Of a DNA stretch of 64,000 bases, positions 19,111 through 27,672 are shown piece by piece. A model generated the notes under the pieces. That model was not told the origin of the DNA. It was given only the letters and a program-made list of their open reading frames with translations, and made no database searches. Position 1 is the stretch's first letter; each line of letters begins with the position of its first letter. Source of the DNA: Bacteriovoracia bacterium (GTDB taxonomy: Bacteria; Bdellovibrionota; Bacteriovoracia; Bacteriovoracales; Bacteriovoracaceae); assembly GCA_030431635.1 (NCBI GenBank), contig JAUIIL010000008.1, forward strand, positions 1 to 64,000. The letters are read 5' to 3'. The position numbers were made by a program, and so were the translations under genes.

Positions 19111-19966
19111 AATATACCGTCCATCTATTGGATTTGCTTTTTTTATTGTGTTTTATATTGCGAATAATTTTTTATTCGCTTATTCCCCATCTCTTTTGTT
19201 TAAAAAATTTACTTTCATTCGTTTAATTAAAGGAGTTTTATACTTATCACCTAACATGCTTTTCGGTGATAAGTACTTTTACCGCATATGGAGTAAACAA
19301 CAAAAAATAGCTTATTTTTTTTGCTTTTTTCTAAGCTCTCTTATTTGTTTTTCAGTTGTCATTGATCCTCTTAATTCTCACATTGATCATAACATTATAC
19401 TATTTTTTTATTTTATTTTAATATTTACTTGTCTTCATTTTTCAAATCTAAACAAAACACAATGTTTTAAAACAATTTTCCAAACAGTTTTTTTTATTTT
19501 TGTTCTTAAACTTTTTTTCAAATTTGAAGAAAAAAGTAATTTTAGTCAAATTTACTTATTAGGTCTAGATGACTTTTTTTTAAACGGATATTATCTTTTA
19601 ACATTTTTGGCATTTATTTCCCTTTGTAGACTATCTGTGCTCACTTATATTGATAAGCAAAAAGGACTGAATTTTAGTTTTTTACTTGTTTTTTCATCAA
19701 TAACATTATTTGTAGGCACTTTTATAAACGCAGGCGGAAATGCTTTTATTCTAAAAAAAATGGCATTGGGAATGAATCATATTTCTTTTGAAGTAGAACT
19801 GTTGTTAACTCTTGTTAAATATTTGCTTGTTAGTTTTTTCATCACACTAATAAAATCCGGTAATTTAAAAGTTTCTTATAGTAGTAATCAAAATCATTAT
19901 CTCAAAGACATGATGATGGTTTCAATATTAATTATTGCGGTGTTATTTTATAATGAATACTATTGA
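19103..19966 (+). CDS. H': polytopic membrane protein, putative highly divergent NuoH copy
   Basis: A 287-residue protein with about eight membrane segments, noticeably AT-rich. The best match to NuoH is C-terminal. TLFVGTFINAGGNAF stands beside NuoH TLFLGGYQ, and LTLVKYLLVSFFITLIKSG beside TVIFFIKALALYYVVIWVR. The RIWSKQQKIAYFF region matches NuoH around DKFMFYLAPF. The AERKISADIQARVGPNR and ETNRAPFDLPE signatures are gone, so a working quinone site is unlikely. It overlaps A' (8 bp) and J' (14 bp), which indicates translational coupling. Confidence 0.6.
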   Translation: MIEIYRPSIGFAFFIVFYIANNFLFAYSPSLLFKKFTFIRLIKGVLYLSPNMLFGDKYFYRIWSKQQKIAYFFCFFLSSLICFSVVIDPLNSHIDHNIILFFYFILIFTCLHFSNLNKTQCFKTIFQTVFFIFVLKLFFKFEEKSNFSQIYLLGLDDFFLNGYYLLTFLAFISLCRLSVLTYIDKQKGLNFSFLLVFSSITLFVGTFINAGGNAFILKKMALGMNHISFEVELLLTLVKYLLVSFFITLIKSGNLKVSYSSNQNHYLKDMMMVSILIIAVLFYNEYY

Positions 19967-20360
19967 TTTTTTATTGCTCTTGACGTTTGTTTATTGCCTG
20001 TTATTTTTATTGAAAATTAACATTAATAAATTTATTTCTTTAGTTCTTAGTTCTCTTTATATCATCTTTCTTAATTTAAAAGGGCTTGACAACCAAACAA
20101 GTTTATTTTTTTTGATAGGGCTAATTGTTATAACTTTTACTGAAAGAGAGTATGAAAAAATTGAAAAGAACAACGTGGAGCATATGGGGTTCATAATAGC
20201 TATTTGGGGATTGTTTTTTACCTTTAGCTATTTATTTTTAAACAACTACAATAATGAAGTTCATTTTGTCCTTAACGAGACAGAAAACTATTCAGCAGAC
20301 TTTGAGATATATTCTCTCGTTGTGTTACTTTTATTGGGTAAAAGGAGACCTAGTGTTTGA
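19953..20360 (+). CDS. J': membrane protein, putative highly divergent NuoJ copy
   Basis: A 135-residue protein with four or five hydrophobic segments. Its end, DFEIYSLVVLLLLGKRRPS, parallels the NuoJ end AFELSSVLLLGALVG...RPRRES, and the N-terminal helices align in order. The glycine-rich VYVGGIVILMLFAVML pi-bulge helix of NuoJ is not conserved (FFLIGLIVITFTERE instead). I use the ATG at 19953, which overlaps the H' stop, rather than an upstream start. It overlaps K' by 8 bp. Confidence 0.55.
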   Translation: MNTIDFLLLLTFVYCLLFLLKININKFISLVLSSLYIIFLNLKGLDNQTSLFFLIGLIVITFTEREYEKIEKNNVEHMGFIIAIWGLFFTFSYLFLNNYNNEVHFVLNETENYSADFEIYSLVVLLLLGKRRPSV

Positions 20361-20595
20361 CTCCAATTTAGATTTTATTTTTTTAAAAATTGTTCTCATT
20401 TTGTTATTTTTAATAATGCCAATATTTTTTTTAAAAAGAAAAGAGAATATCTATTTCATGACACAGTTATTAGCATTAATTATTTTTGGAGAAATTGCAC
20501 TTCATATTCAAACAATTTCATTAAAGATAATTGTAGTGATATCTTTTTTGATTTTTTTAAAACTATGCAGAATGCATTTAAAGGATGAAACTTAA
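20353..20595 (+). CDS. K': 80-residue membrane protein, putative highly divergent NuoK copy
   Basis: The start is GTG at 20353, chosen because AAAGGAG lies five bases upstream and it overlaps the J' stop; an ATG at 20254 would run through J'. The sequence tracks NuoK along its length. FFLKRKENIYFMTQLLALIIF stands beside NuoK IMMSRKNIVAILLGIEFIL, and the two ends are alike (MHLKDET beside FQLKETV). The membrane glutamates corresponding to Glu36 and Glu73 of NuoK are absent. If it is a NuoK relative, it has lost the proton-relay residues. Confidence 0.55.
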   Translation: MFDSNLDFIFLKIVLILLFLIMPIFFLKRKENIYFMTQLLALIIFGEIALHIQTISLKIIVVISFLIFLKLCRMHLKDET

Positions 20596-22082
20596 TGCTA
20601 TCGCTTTTAGTAATTGGGCCAATACTGGTTTTTTTCTTAACCTCTAAGGATAGAAGGCCTGTTGGAGATAACTATAAAAACGTCTTAACTTTGTTTGGTG
20701 TTTCATTACTTTTTCTATTAACATTTTTTGTTGGCAAGGAAACAGTAAGTTTTTCAACATTTTTCAATATTGGGCAAAACCTTCAAACTGAAATCAATTT
20801 CGAGGCAGGCAAGGAAACATTTTTCCTTGCCTCTTTTTTTCTTTTTTATTTTAATATCTATAACATTGAGCAAAGAAAGAGTTTTTTACAATATTTAATA
20901 TTTTTATTAATAATAATGTCTAAAACTTTTTTTGGCTTTTTTTCATTACTTTTTCTAAGTCTGAGACTTATTAAATTAAAGGATAAAAATAAAATAAATG
21001 TTTTTTTAATTTTTCTAATAGCTTGTTCAGCTCTCCTTGCTGTTTTATATCAAGTAACTTATTTTGAAAATGCACAGTTTCTGAATGATTATTCTATAAA
21101 CTTCTTTTTCTTCTCTTTTGTTTTGCTTATCTCTTTCTGGATCAATCTATCTGTTTTTGAGTTTTTAACGATTTCTATTATACTAATAAAACTAAACGCT
21201 CTACCTCAAAGCGATCTCGAAATTAATTTTCTAAATTTTTATATGGCCATTATTCTTTTAAAGACATTTTTTCTTTTTAAAGAAAAACCCTATTCTAATC
21301 TCAAATTAAAAATTTTTGAAAGTTTTTGGATTATATTTACAGTCAATTTTATTTATTCAAAATCATTAGTATCATATTTTGTTTCGCATCTTTGTTTGTC
21401 ATTAATTTATTTGTCTCTTGACTGGTATGAGAGTTACGAAGTCAAAAATAAAAAAGAGTTAATGAAAAAAAATGTTGTGCAAGTTGATATGTCATTTCCG
21501 TATCTAAATGTTGTTTTAGTCTTTTGCATTGTCTATTTGATTGCCTATACGTTTTGCTCTGATGGATATTCTCCTTTTTTTTATAGCCAAATAAGTATTG
21601 CGATTGGATTGGTAAGTACTTTTTTAATTTTAGTTTTTAAGTTGTTTTCACTTTCAATGAAAGAAGTTGATTTTAACAAATATGACAGAAGCTCGATAAT
21701 GAATTTCATTTCAATTCTTTTATCTTTTATTGTTCTCAATGTTTATTTTTTCAAAAATACTCAAACATTCAAACTTGATGATTTTTTCGTAACTTTTTTC
21801 TCGTTGGGAATAATGTCCTATTTGATGCTTTTTTTAAAAAATAAAAACATGAAGCTAGTTTTTTTATCAAGAAGAAGTTTTTTTGAATTGAGTAATAGAT
21901 CTCCCAAAATAAGAACAAACTTTATTTCTATAAAAATAAAAAGCTGGAATTTTGAAAAAATCGTAGCTGCCCTATACTTTTTTTTAAAACTTGATGAAAA
22001 AAGATCAGAGTTTGCTGTTTTTTCTCTTATGTCTGTTTTTTTGATCTTTATTATTCTCTTTATCATGAGAGGAACAGTATGA
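20595..22082 (+). CDS. L': polytopic membrane protein, putative highly divergent NuoL copy
   Basis: A 495-residue protein with roughly 13-15 membrane segments, shorter than NuoL (725). The N-terminal part can be laid on NuoL (IGPILVFFLTSKDRRPVGD beside IAPIFLFPF...GRKLPREGD). A long hydrophilic segment before one last C-terminal helix resembles NuoL's lateral-helix arrangement. The TM5 glutamate and TM7 lysine motifs cannot be found. It starts one base inside the K' stop (TAATG) and overlaps M' by 4 bp (ATGA). It is T-rich with long T runs. Confidence 0.5.
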   Translation: MLSLLVIGPILVFFLTSKDRRPVGDNYKNVLTLFGVSLLFLLTFFVGKETVSFSTFFNIGQNLQTEINFEAGKETFFLASFFLFYFNIYNIEQRKSFLQYLIFLLIIMSKTFFGFFSLLFLSLRLIKLKDKNKINVFLIFLIACSALLAVLYQVTYFENAQFLNDYSINFFFFSFVLLISFWINLSVFEFLTISIILIKLNALPQSDLEINFLNFYMAIILLKTFFLFKEKPYSNLKLKIFESFWIIFTVNFIYSKSLVSYFVSHLCLSLIYLSLDWYESYEVKNKKELMKKNVVQVDMSFPYLNVVLVFCIVYLIAYTFCSDGYSPFFYSQISIAIGLVSTFLILVFKLFSLSMKEVDFNKYDRSSIMNFISILLSFIVLNVYFFKNTQTFKLDDFFVTFFSLGIMSYLMLFLKNKNMKLVFLSRRSFFELSNRSPKIRTNFISIKIKSWNFEKIVAALYFFLKLDEKRSEFAVFSLMSVFLIFIILFIMRGTV

Positions 22083-23326
22083 TTGAATTTAACTTGTTAA
22101 TTTTTTATTTTTTATTATCTTTTGCGTTGATATTTGTTTTTTCAAAAATTAAGTATATAAATATGCTTTTTATTTTAGGTTTCGGAGTAGATATATTTCT
22201 AAAACTCAACAAAATAGATAGTTATTCAAGTTTCGAAATGATATTTTTTTTAACACTCTATTTTTTGACATCTATCTTTTATATTAATGTGAATAACAAC
22301 CAAAAAGAAAAAAAGATAAATCTATTCTCTATTGCTCTTGGATTTTCTCTTTTGAGAAGCTTGTTGTTTTTTGATGCATTTATTTGGAAGTTTCTTGCGC
22401 TTGAAGGGTTGATAGGCGTTTTGTTTTTTTATGATTTAAAAAATATAAAGAATGATCCCACATCACTTTCCAAGAGATTAAACTTGATATTGGCTGGTTA
22501 TGTTTTAATATCCTCCTTTTTTATTATTGGCTTTCAATCAGGAATTAATTTAACAAGCAACTTTTCTTTTTTTGTTCAAAAAGCTATTGATAAAAATGAG
22601 TTTTATTCGATGATTGTTATTTTTATATTTATACTCTATTTATTTTTTAGAACACTTTTTTTATCAAACTTGGCCAGAAAAAAGAATTTGATTTCTCAAA
22701 ATGAATATATCTGTTTATTTTTATCATATTTTTTAATACCAATGGCCTTCTTTGATATACTAAAGGATTTAAATCTTTCAGTTCAGGGCGAAGCTGGAAT
22801 TGAAAACAATGTATTGTTAGTGTTTTTTTTAGTAAGCTTTTTTTATTTGGTAGAAAAAATCAACTACTATTCTTCTATGAAGTTTGTCGTATTGATTTCT
22901 TCTGTCGTATTAATGTTTTCCGGTCTGAATAGTGCTTCAAATGTTTTAGTTTTATTCTTTATAATGTTTTTTTATAATTGGTGTTATCTTTTTTCTTTAC
23001 AAGTAAAAGAAGAGCAAGAAAAAAATGGTTTTCAAAAATTTTTTGATGGCTATTTAAACGAGTGTTCTCAAATAACCCCTTTTACAGCAACATTCACCTC
23101 TTTTATTCTTTTTTTTGGTTTTTATGCTAATAACGGGGCAGGACTTATTTGTAGTCTGTTTTTTTGCTTTTTAATGGTAAAAGGAAAAAAAGATGCTGCC
23201 CCTTTAGAGTTTGAAGGTGATATATTAATAAAACCAACTGATAAAGTGGTTTATTTTATAGCGATGTTAATTCTTTTCTTTTTAGGGTTAATGCCTTTTT
23301 TTATATCGAAAAAGGTGTTGTTATGA
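22079..23326 (+). CDS. M': polytopic membrane protein, putative highly divergent NuoM copy
   Basis: A 415-residue protein with about 12 membrane segments. This is the clearest of the divergent large copies. FFDAFIWKFLALEGLIGVLFF lies on NuoM FALDFFLFYVYWEVMLLPMFF and keeps the TM5 glutamate (Glu109 beside Glu141). SKRLNLILAGYVLISSFF follows like NuoM's IKFFLYTFFGSIIMLVG. The end (ILIKPTDKVVYFIAML...LGLMPFF) matches NuoM's (MSIREVGYMIPL...FGIYPSP). It overlaps both neighbours by 4 bp. Confidence 0.6.
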   Translation: MIEFNLLIFYFLLSFALIFVFSKIKYINMLFILGFGVDIFLKLNKIDSYSSFEMIFFLTLYFLTSIFYINVNNNQKEKKINLFSIALGFSLLRSLLFFDAFIWKFLALEGLIGVLFFYDLKNIKNDPTSLSKRLNLILAGYVLISSFFIIGFQSGINLTSNFSFFVQKAIDKNEFYSMIVIFIFILYLFFRTLFLSNLARKKNLISQNEYICLFLSYFLIPMAFFDILKDLNLSVQGEAGIENNVLLVFFLVSFFYLVEKINYYSSMKFVVLISSVVLMFSGLNSASNVLVLFFIMFFYNWCYLFSLQVKEEQEKNGFQKFFDGYLNECSQITPFTATFTSFILFFGFYANNGAGLICSLFFCFLMVKGKKDAAPLEFEGDILIKPTDKVVYFIAMLILFFLGLMPFFISKKVLL

Positions 23327-24597
23327 TTGATAACTTTTTAATGTTTTTTTTCTTAACAATTTGTGCATCACTTTTTTTCAATAGGTGGATGAGTGTTAAA
23401 GTTTCAAAAATTGCACACATTATACTCGTTTGTATTTTAATCATATTTTTTCAACATAAAGGGTTTTTACTAGGAAACAGTAACAATACTGTTTTTTTCA
23501 AAGCAACAGCCATTTTATCAATTCTTTTTTTTATGAGTTCGGAAAGATTGGACTCAAGAGAAATAACGATAGTAACACTGCTGCCTTTTATTTTTTCTAA
23601 AACCTTCCTTAATAGCAACATACTTTTCATCAATTTAATTTTTTTTCTAATGTCTTTTCTTTCAGTTTCTTCTGATAAGAACAAAATTTTTTATCAAAGC
23701 AAAAAGGAAATTGTTTTTTATTTTCTTTGGCTTGGATTTCTTTTTTCTTATCTTTTTTCCACACAAAGTATTTATGTAAATACCCCTCTAGTTGTTAACG
23801 AGGGGCTTTATATTTTTTCATTCTCTTTCTTGTTAGCACTTCTTGTTACCATGAATGGATTCTTATTTTTCCCTTTGTTTTCTAAAGAGTTAAACCTTCT
23901 AGATGTAAAAGGAATAGCATGGGAGTTAATGTTTTATTTTTTCTTTAAAAACATTATGATTATTAAAATCTTTATTCTCATGAAGTCAAACGTAGATGAA
24001 AACATAATTAACTCAACTAAAAATATTTCTTATATACTTTTCATATCAAGCTTTATATATCATCTCATTCGAACAGTTTCTGTAAAGAAAATAGATTCAA
24101 CAATTTCTTCTGTTATAAGCATAATTCTAAACATAACAGTTTTATATGTTATTCACTTTGATAAGGTTTTAAACTTTATAATATCACAGATTTTTTTGAC
24201 ACTCGTTTCTTTAATAGCAATTAAGCTAGTACAAGATAATTATGATAATAAAAACCTTGTGTTAGAGAAAAACTTTAAAGGTCTTTTTTATATTGATAAA
24301 ACATCAACTGTTGTTCTCATTATTGCTCTTCTTAGTTTTTTAAATTTTCCTGGAGTAAGTACTTTTTTTGAGCTCTACAATTACCTTTCAAAAACAAGTT
24401 CAATCGATTTTAGCTACCTTGATACTTTATTATATTTCAGTCCCATTATCGTTCTAGTATTTGTCTACCAAATCTTTTTTGGCCCTTTTTATAAAAATGA
24501 TCAGGTTAACACTATTTTTTATAGTAAAATGGACATTGAAAAAAAGGTTTTATCTGGTTTTATATGTTTTATCTTACTTTTATACTCATTTATTTAA
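23323..24597 (+). CDS. N': polytopic membrane protein, putative highly divergent NuoN copy
   Basis: A 424-residue protein with about 12 membrane segments. FFPLFSKELNLLDVKGIAW stands where NuoN has CFPFHMWSPDVYQGS, and FYFFFKNIMIIKIFI follows like NuoN ALVPKFAGLAVLVRI. Lys209 therefore matches the TM8 lysine (Lys254). SFLNFPGVSTFFELYNYLS matches NuoN SLAGLPPFSGFVAKFNMLS. The TM5 glutamate and TM7 lysine are missing. It is the last gene of the seven-gene array and lies 13 bp before the TPR gene. Confidence 0.6.
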   Translation: MIDNFLMFFFLTICASLFFNRWMSVKVSKIAHIILVCILIIFFQHKGFLLGNSNNTVFFKATAILSILFFMSSERLDSREITIVTLLPFIFSKTFLNSNILFINLIFFLMSFLSVSSDKNKIFYQSKKEIVFYFLWLGFLFSYLFSTQSIYVNTPLVVNEGLYIFSFSFLLALLVTMNGFLFFPLFSKELNLLDVKGIAWELMFYFFFKNIMIIKIFILMKSNVDENIINSTKNISYILFISSFIYHLIRTVSVKKIDSTISSVISIILNITVLYVIHFDKVLNFIISQIFLTLVSLIAIKLVQDNYDNKNLVLEKNFKGLFYIDKTSTVVLIIALLSFLNFPGVSTFFELYNYLSKTSSIDFSYLDTLLYFSPIIVLVFVYQIFFGPFYKNDQVNTIFYSKMDIEKKVLSGFICFILLLYSFI

Positions 24598-24610
24598 AAT
24601 GTGGAATTAA

Positions 24611-27600
24611 ATGATTAAGTATAGGGTTAAATTGAAATCATCAAGAATTATCGGTCCCATACTTCGTCCTCAAATTTTTGAATTGGCGCAAAAGGGTTAT
24701 ATAGATGAAGATGATTTATATCAAGAATTTCCGGCAGGAGACTGGAAAAAGATCTCAGAAATATTAGATCTTTCATCAATTAAAGACGAAGCAACCTTTG
24801 TAAAAAAAATTGAGAGTGATTTTAAAGAAAACAAAGAGAAGTATATTGATCCTTCATTTCCTCAAGAGTTTTCTTTTAAAAGAGAAGAGACGAGTGAAGA
24901 GGATATAGATAAGGAGAAAGTTGAAAATAAAGCTGATATAAAAGAAGAAGCAAGTAAACCTGTGGAAGAGCTCGATAAAACAGTTGTCACAAATAAAAAA
25001 GAATTGGAATCAATTGATAAAACAATTGTTAATCCTAAAGCACAGGATTTTTTTAAAAAACTTGAAGAAGAAAAAAAAGATGAAGTAATAAAAAAAGAGA
25101 TAGAGCAACGTGTTGATTATGAAAATGATAAAACACAATTAGCCGATATAAACGAACTAAAACAAGAAATTATAAAAAAAGCAAAAGAGAACGAACTTGG
25201 GCTTAAAAATGAAGAAGATGTTTTAAACACAAAGTCCACTGAAGCACTATCAGAAGAAATACCAGTAAATGAGAATAAAAAAAGGAAGAGCAAGAATTTG
25301 ATATATTTTTTGCTCATAGTCTTGTTAGGTTTAATTTTTCTTGATGAAGAAAAAAGCGAAAAAAAAGATATTGCTTTAAAGCCTTATTATCCTGATATTA
25401 AATTTCCCGTAGAGTTTGAAAACCCAGACAAAGAAAAGGGGCGGTTTTATTTTGAAAAAGGAAAAAATGAATACCTAAAAGGATATCAGTTCGAATTTAA
25501 AATTAATGCTCTTGCACTCTTTTTAAAGTCGCTTGAAAACGATTTTGAGAACAAAGATGCTATGTCCTATTACATAATGACTGCTTCAGAACTTCTTATT
25601 CATGCCAAAGATATCCACTCAGCTGGTAGCAAGCTCTTTAAGTTAATAGAAATTTCGCGCTCTCATTTATATTCAAATGTTAACTTAGTCACTGGAGCAG
25701 CGTATTTTTATAAGAACATTGATAAATGTGATGCTGCAATTAATTTGATTGAAAAATATATAACAATAGAAAACCCTTCTTTGAAACTTTTTTCGATTTT
25801 CTTGCATTGCCTTATTAAAGAGGGTGACTTCTCCCGAGCGCGGCGTGTTTACGACAAATTAACACAATCACGGCCAAAGCCAATAGAAGTTTATGTTGAA
25901 TTATTATCATTTGATTTTTTAAATGATGAGTATGCAAAAATTGAAAAGGTTCTTACAGAAGCCTTCAAAGATTATCCTTTATCTCCTAAATTGTTTTTTT
26001 ATAAGGCAAAACTGGATACTTATAGAGAGGATAAAGCTGAACTACTCAAGACACTAAAGAGTCTTAAGAGTTTGTTGAAGGTAAGCCCTGCGATGACTCT
26101 TTCACGTTATTATGAGTATGAAGGACTTTATTATGCTCTTGAGAAGCAAAACAAAAAAGCAGTGGAGAGCTTTCAGTATGCATTACAACTATATGACTCA
26201 CCGGAGTTAAGAGCAAGACTTGCAACACTTGAAACTACGCAAGCAGACTTTCAAGAAGTAACGAATGCTCTTATTTTAGAAAGTAAATCAATAGATTTCA
26301 TGAATAAAGCCAAAGCTGCTTTAGAAAAAAGCAATCTTGACACGGCTTTAAACTTCGCTATAAACGCTGTTGATATATCACCTAATTATTCACCTGCTCA
26401 AATTCTTCTCTCTCAAATTCAAGTGAAAAAAGGTTTTTTTGAACTTGCTATAAAATCTCTGGAAGAAAATGTAAAAAAACATCCTGTTGATCCCTCGTCT
26501 AATTTTGCTTTGTTGGATGCTTATACAAAGGCTTTTAAATTTAATAAAGCAAGAAATCATATTGCGGCTATTTCAAATACAAAGCTAAAAGAATCATCTT
26601 CTTATGCAAAGAAGCTTGCAGATTTTTTTTATGCTTCAAAAGATTATCTTCAGGCCATAAGCTGGTATACAAAAGCAATTGACTTAGAACCTTTAGATGA
26701 TCTTAACTATTACAAACTAAGTCAGATCTTTTTTTATAAAAAAGATTTTAAGAAATCAAAATCAGTTTTAAGAAGAGCTATTGATTTAAACCCAAGCGAA
26801 ACTAGCTATCGCCTGTTATTTTCAAAAAATATCTATGAAATGGAAAGTTCTGAAGCCGCTCTTGGATATTTACGTTCGCTTTCTCAAAAAAATCAAGATT
26901 CCCCTGAAATTCAAGGGCAAATAGCCATCTATTATTTTAGAAGTGGACAGTTAACAAAATTTGAAGCTCAAAAGAAAAAATTAGAGGCTTCGACCAACAA
27001 AACAGAAAGACTTTATGAGTTCCTCATTCAAGCCTCACTTATTGACGAAAAATTTGACCAAGTAGTTGAATATGGGAAAAAACTTTTAGCAATAAACCCA
27101 GGAAATCTGGAAACAAGAATGCTTCTGGGGAGAATTTTGTTTGAGCAATCAAAATTTAAGGAATCATTAGAAGAGTTTAAAGAAGTTAAACTTAGGCTCC
27201 CAACTTACCCCAAACTTCTCTACTATATAAGCAAAATTTATCTTCTGACTGGCGACGTTGATAAGGCTATTGAGATTGCCAACAAAGAATTAAAATCAAA
27301 CCCAAACCTGGAAAGTACTTATATTCTTTTGGGTGATATCTATAGAGAGCAAGACAAGTTTACTAAAGCCCAGGAATATTATAAAGAAGCTCAAAAAAAG
27401 AACCCTAATTCAGCAGAAGCCCTTTTAGGTTTGGCCTTTATTTCCTCAAAGAAAAATCAATATGAAGTGGCGTTGGATTTATATAAAAAAGCTGCATCTA
27501 TAGATATTGAAAACCCTCGAATTCACAAGTATATAGGTGATACATATAGAAACTTAGGACAGGGTAAGCTTGCAATAGAATCCTATAAAGTTTATCTTGA

Positions 27601-27661
27601 GCTAGCTCCAGAGTCTAAGTATAGAAAAGAGATTGAAAACTATATTAAGATTTTACAATAA
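24611..27661 (+). CDS. Single-pass membrane TPR protein with GYF-like N-terminal domain
   Basis: 1016 residues. The N-terminal 55 residues resemble a GYF_2-type domain (GPILRPQIFELAQKGYI...GDWKKISEI). A highly charged linker to about residue 228 holds three look-alike motifs, DKTVV (122), DKTIV (136) and DKTQL (173), which resemble FHA-type phosphothreonine targets. A single membrane helix spans about 230-244. After it, residues 260-1016 form many tetratricopeptide repeats. Predicted: N-terminus in the cytoplasm, TPR scaffold in the periplasm. It lies between N' and serS with 13 and 11 bp gaps. A partnership with the A'-N' membrane proteins is possible but unproven. Confidence 0.75.
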   Translation: MIKYRVKLKSSRIIGPILRPQIFELAQKGYIDEDDLYQEFPAGDWKKISEILDLSSIKDEATFVKKIESDFKENKEKYIDPSFPQEFSFKREETSEEDIDKEKVENKADIKEEASKPVEELDKTVVTNKKELESIDKTIVNPKAQDFFKKLEEEKKDEVIKKEIEQRVDYENDKTQLADINELKQEIIKKAKENELGLKNEEDVLNTKSTEALSEEIPVNENKKRKSKNLIYFLLIVLLGLIFLDEEKSEKKDIALKPYYPDIKFPVEFENPDKEKGRFYFEKGKNEYLKGYQFEFKINALALFLKSLENDFENKDAMSYYIMTASELLIHAKDIHSAGSKLFKLIEISRSHLYSNVNLVTGAAYFYKNIDKCDAAINLIEKYITIENPSLKLFSIFLHCLIKEGDFSRARRVYDKLTQSRPKPIEVYVELLSFDFLNDEYAKIEKVLTEAFKDYPLSPKLFFYKAKLDTYREDKAELLKTLKSLKSLLKVSPAMTLSRYYEYEGLYYALEKQNKKAVESFQYALQLYDSPELRARLATLETTQADFQEVTNALILESKSIDFMNKAKAALEKSNLDTALNFAINAVDISPNYSPAQILLSQIQVKKGFFELAIKSLEENVKKHPVDPSSNFALLDAYTKAFKFNKARNHIAAISNTKLKESSSYAKKLADFFYASKDYLQAISWYTKAIDLEPLDDLNYYKLSQIFFYKKDFKKSKSVLRRAIDLNPSETSYRLLFSKNIYEMESSEAALGYLRSLSQKNQDSPEIQGQIAIYYFRSGQLTKFEAQKKKLEASTNKTERLYEFLIQASLIDEKFDQVVEYGKKLLAINPGNLETRMLLGRILFEQSKFKESLEEFKEVKLRLPTYPKLLYYISKIYLLTGDVDKAIEIANKELKSNPNLESTYILLGDIYREQDKFTKAQEYYKEAQKKNPNSAEALLGLAFISSKKNQYEVALDLYKKAASIDIENPRIHKYIGDTYRNLGQGKLAIESYKVYLELAPESKYRKEIENYIKILQ

Positions 27662-27672
27662 AGGAATGAGAA

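Noticed and set aside
20254-20352. Longer start for K' (ATG 20254)
   Set aside because: It would overlap J' by over 100 bp and adds charged, non-NuoK-like residues. GTG 20353 has an ideal ribosome site and a small overlap.
18841-24597. A'-N' as an Mrp-type Na+/H+ antiporter operon
   Set aside because: Mrp operons have MrpA to MrpG in a different order, with a NuoL-like A and MnhB/E/F/G subunits. The sizes and order here fit nuo A,H,J,K,L,M,N, including a NuoH-like gene that Mrp lacks.
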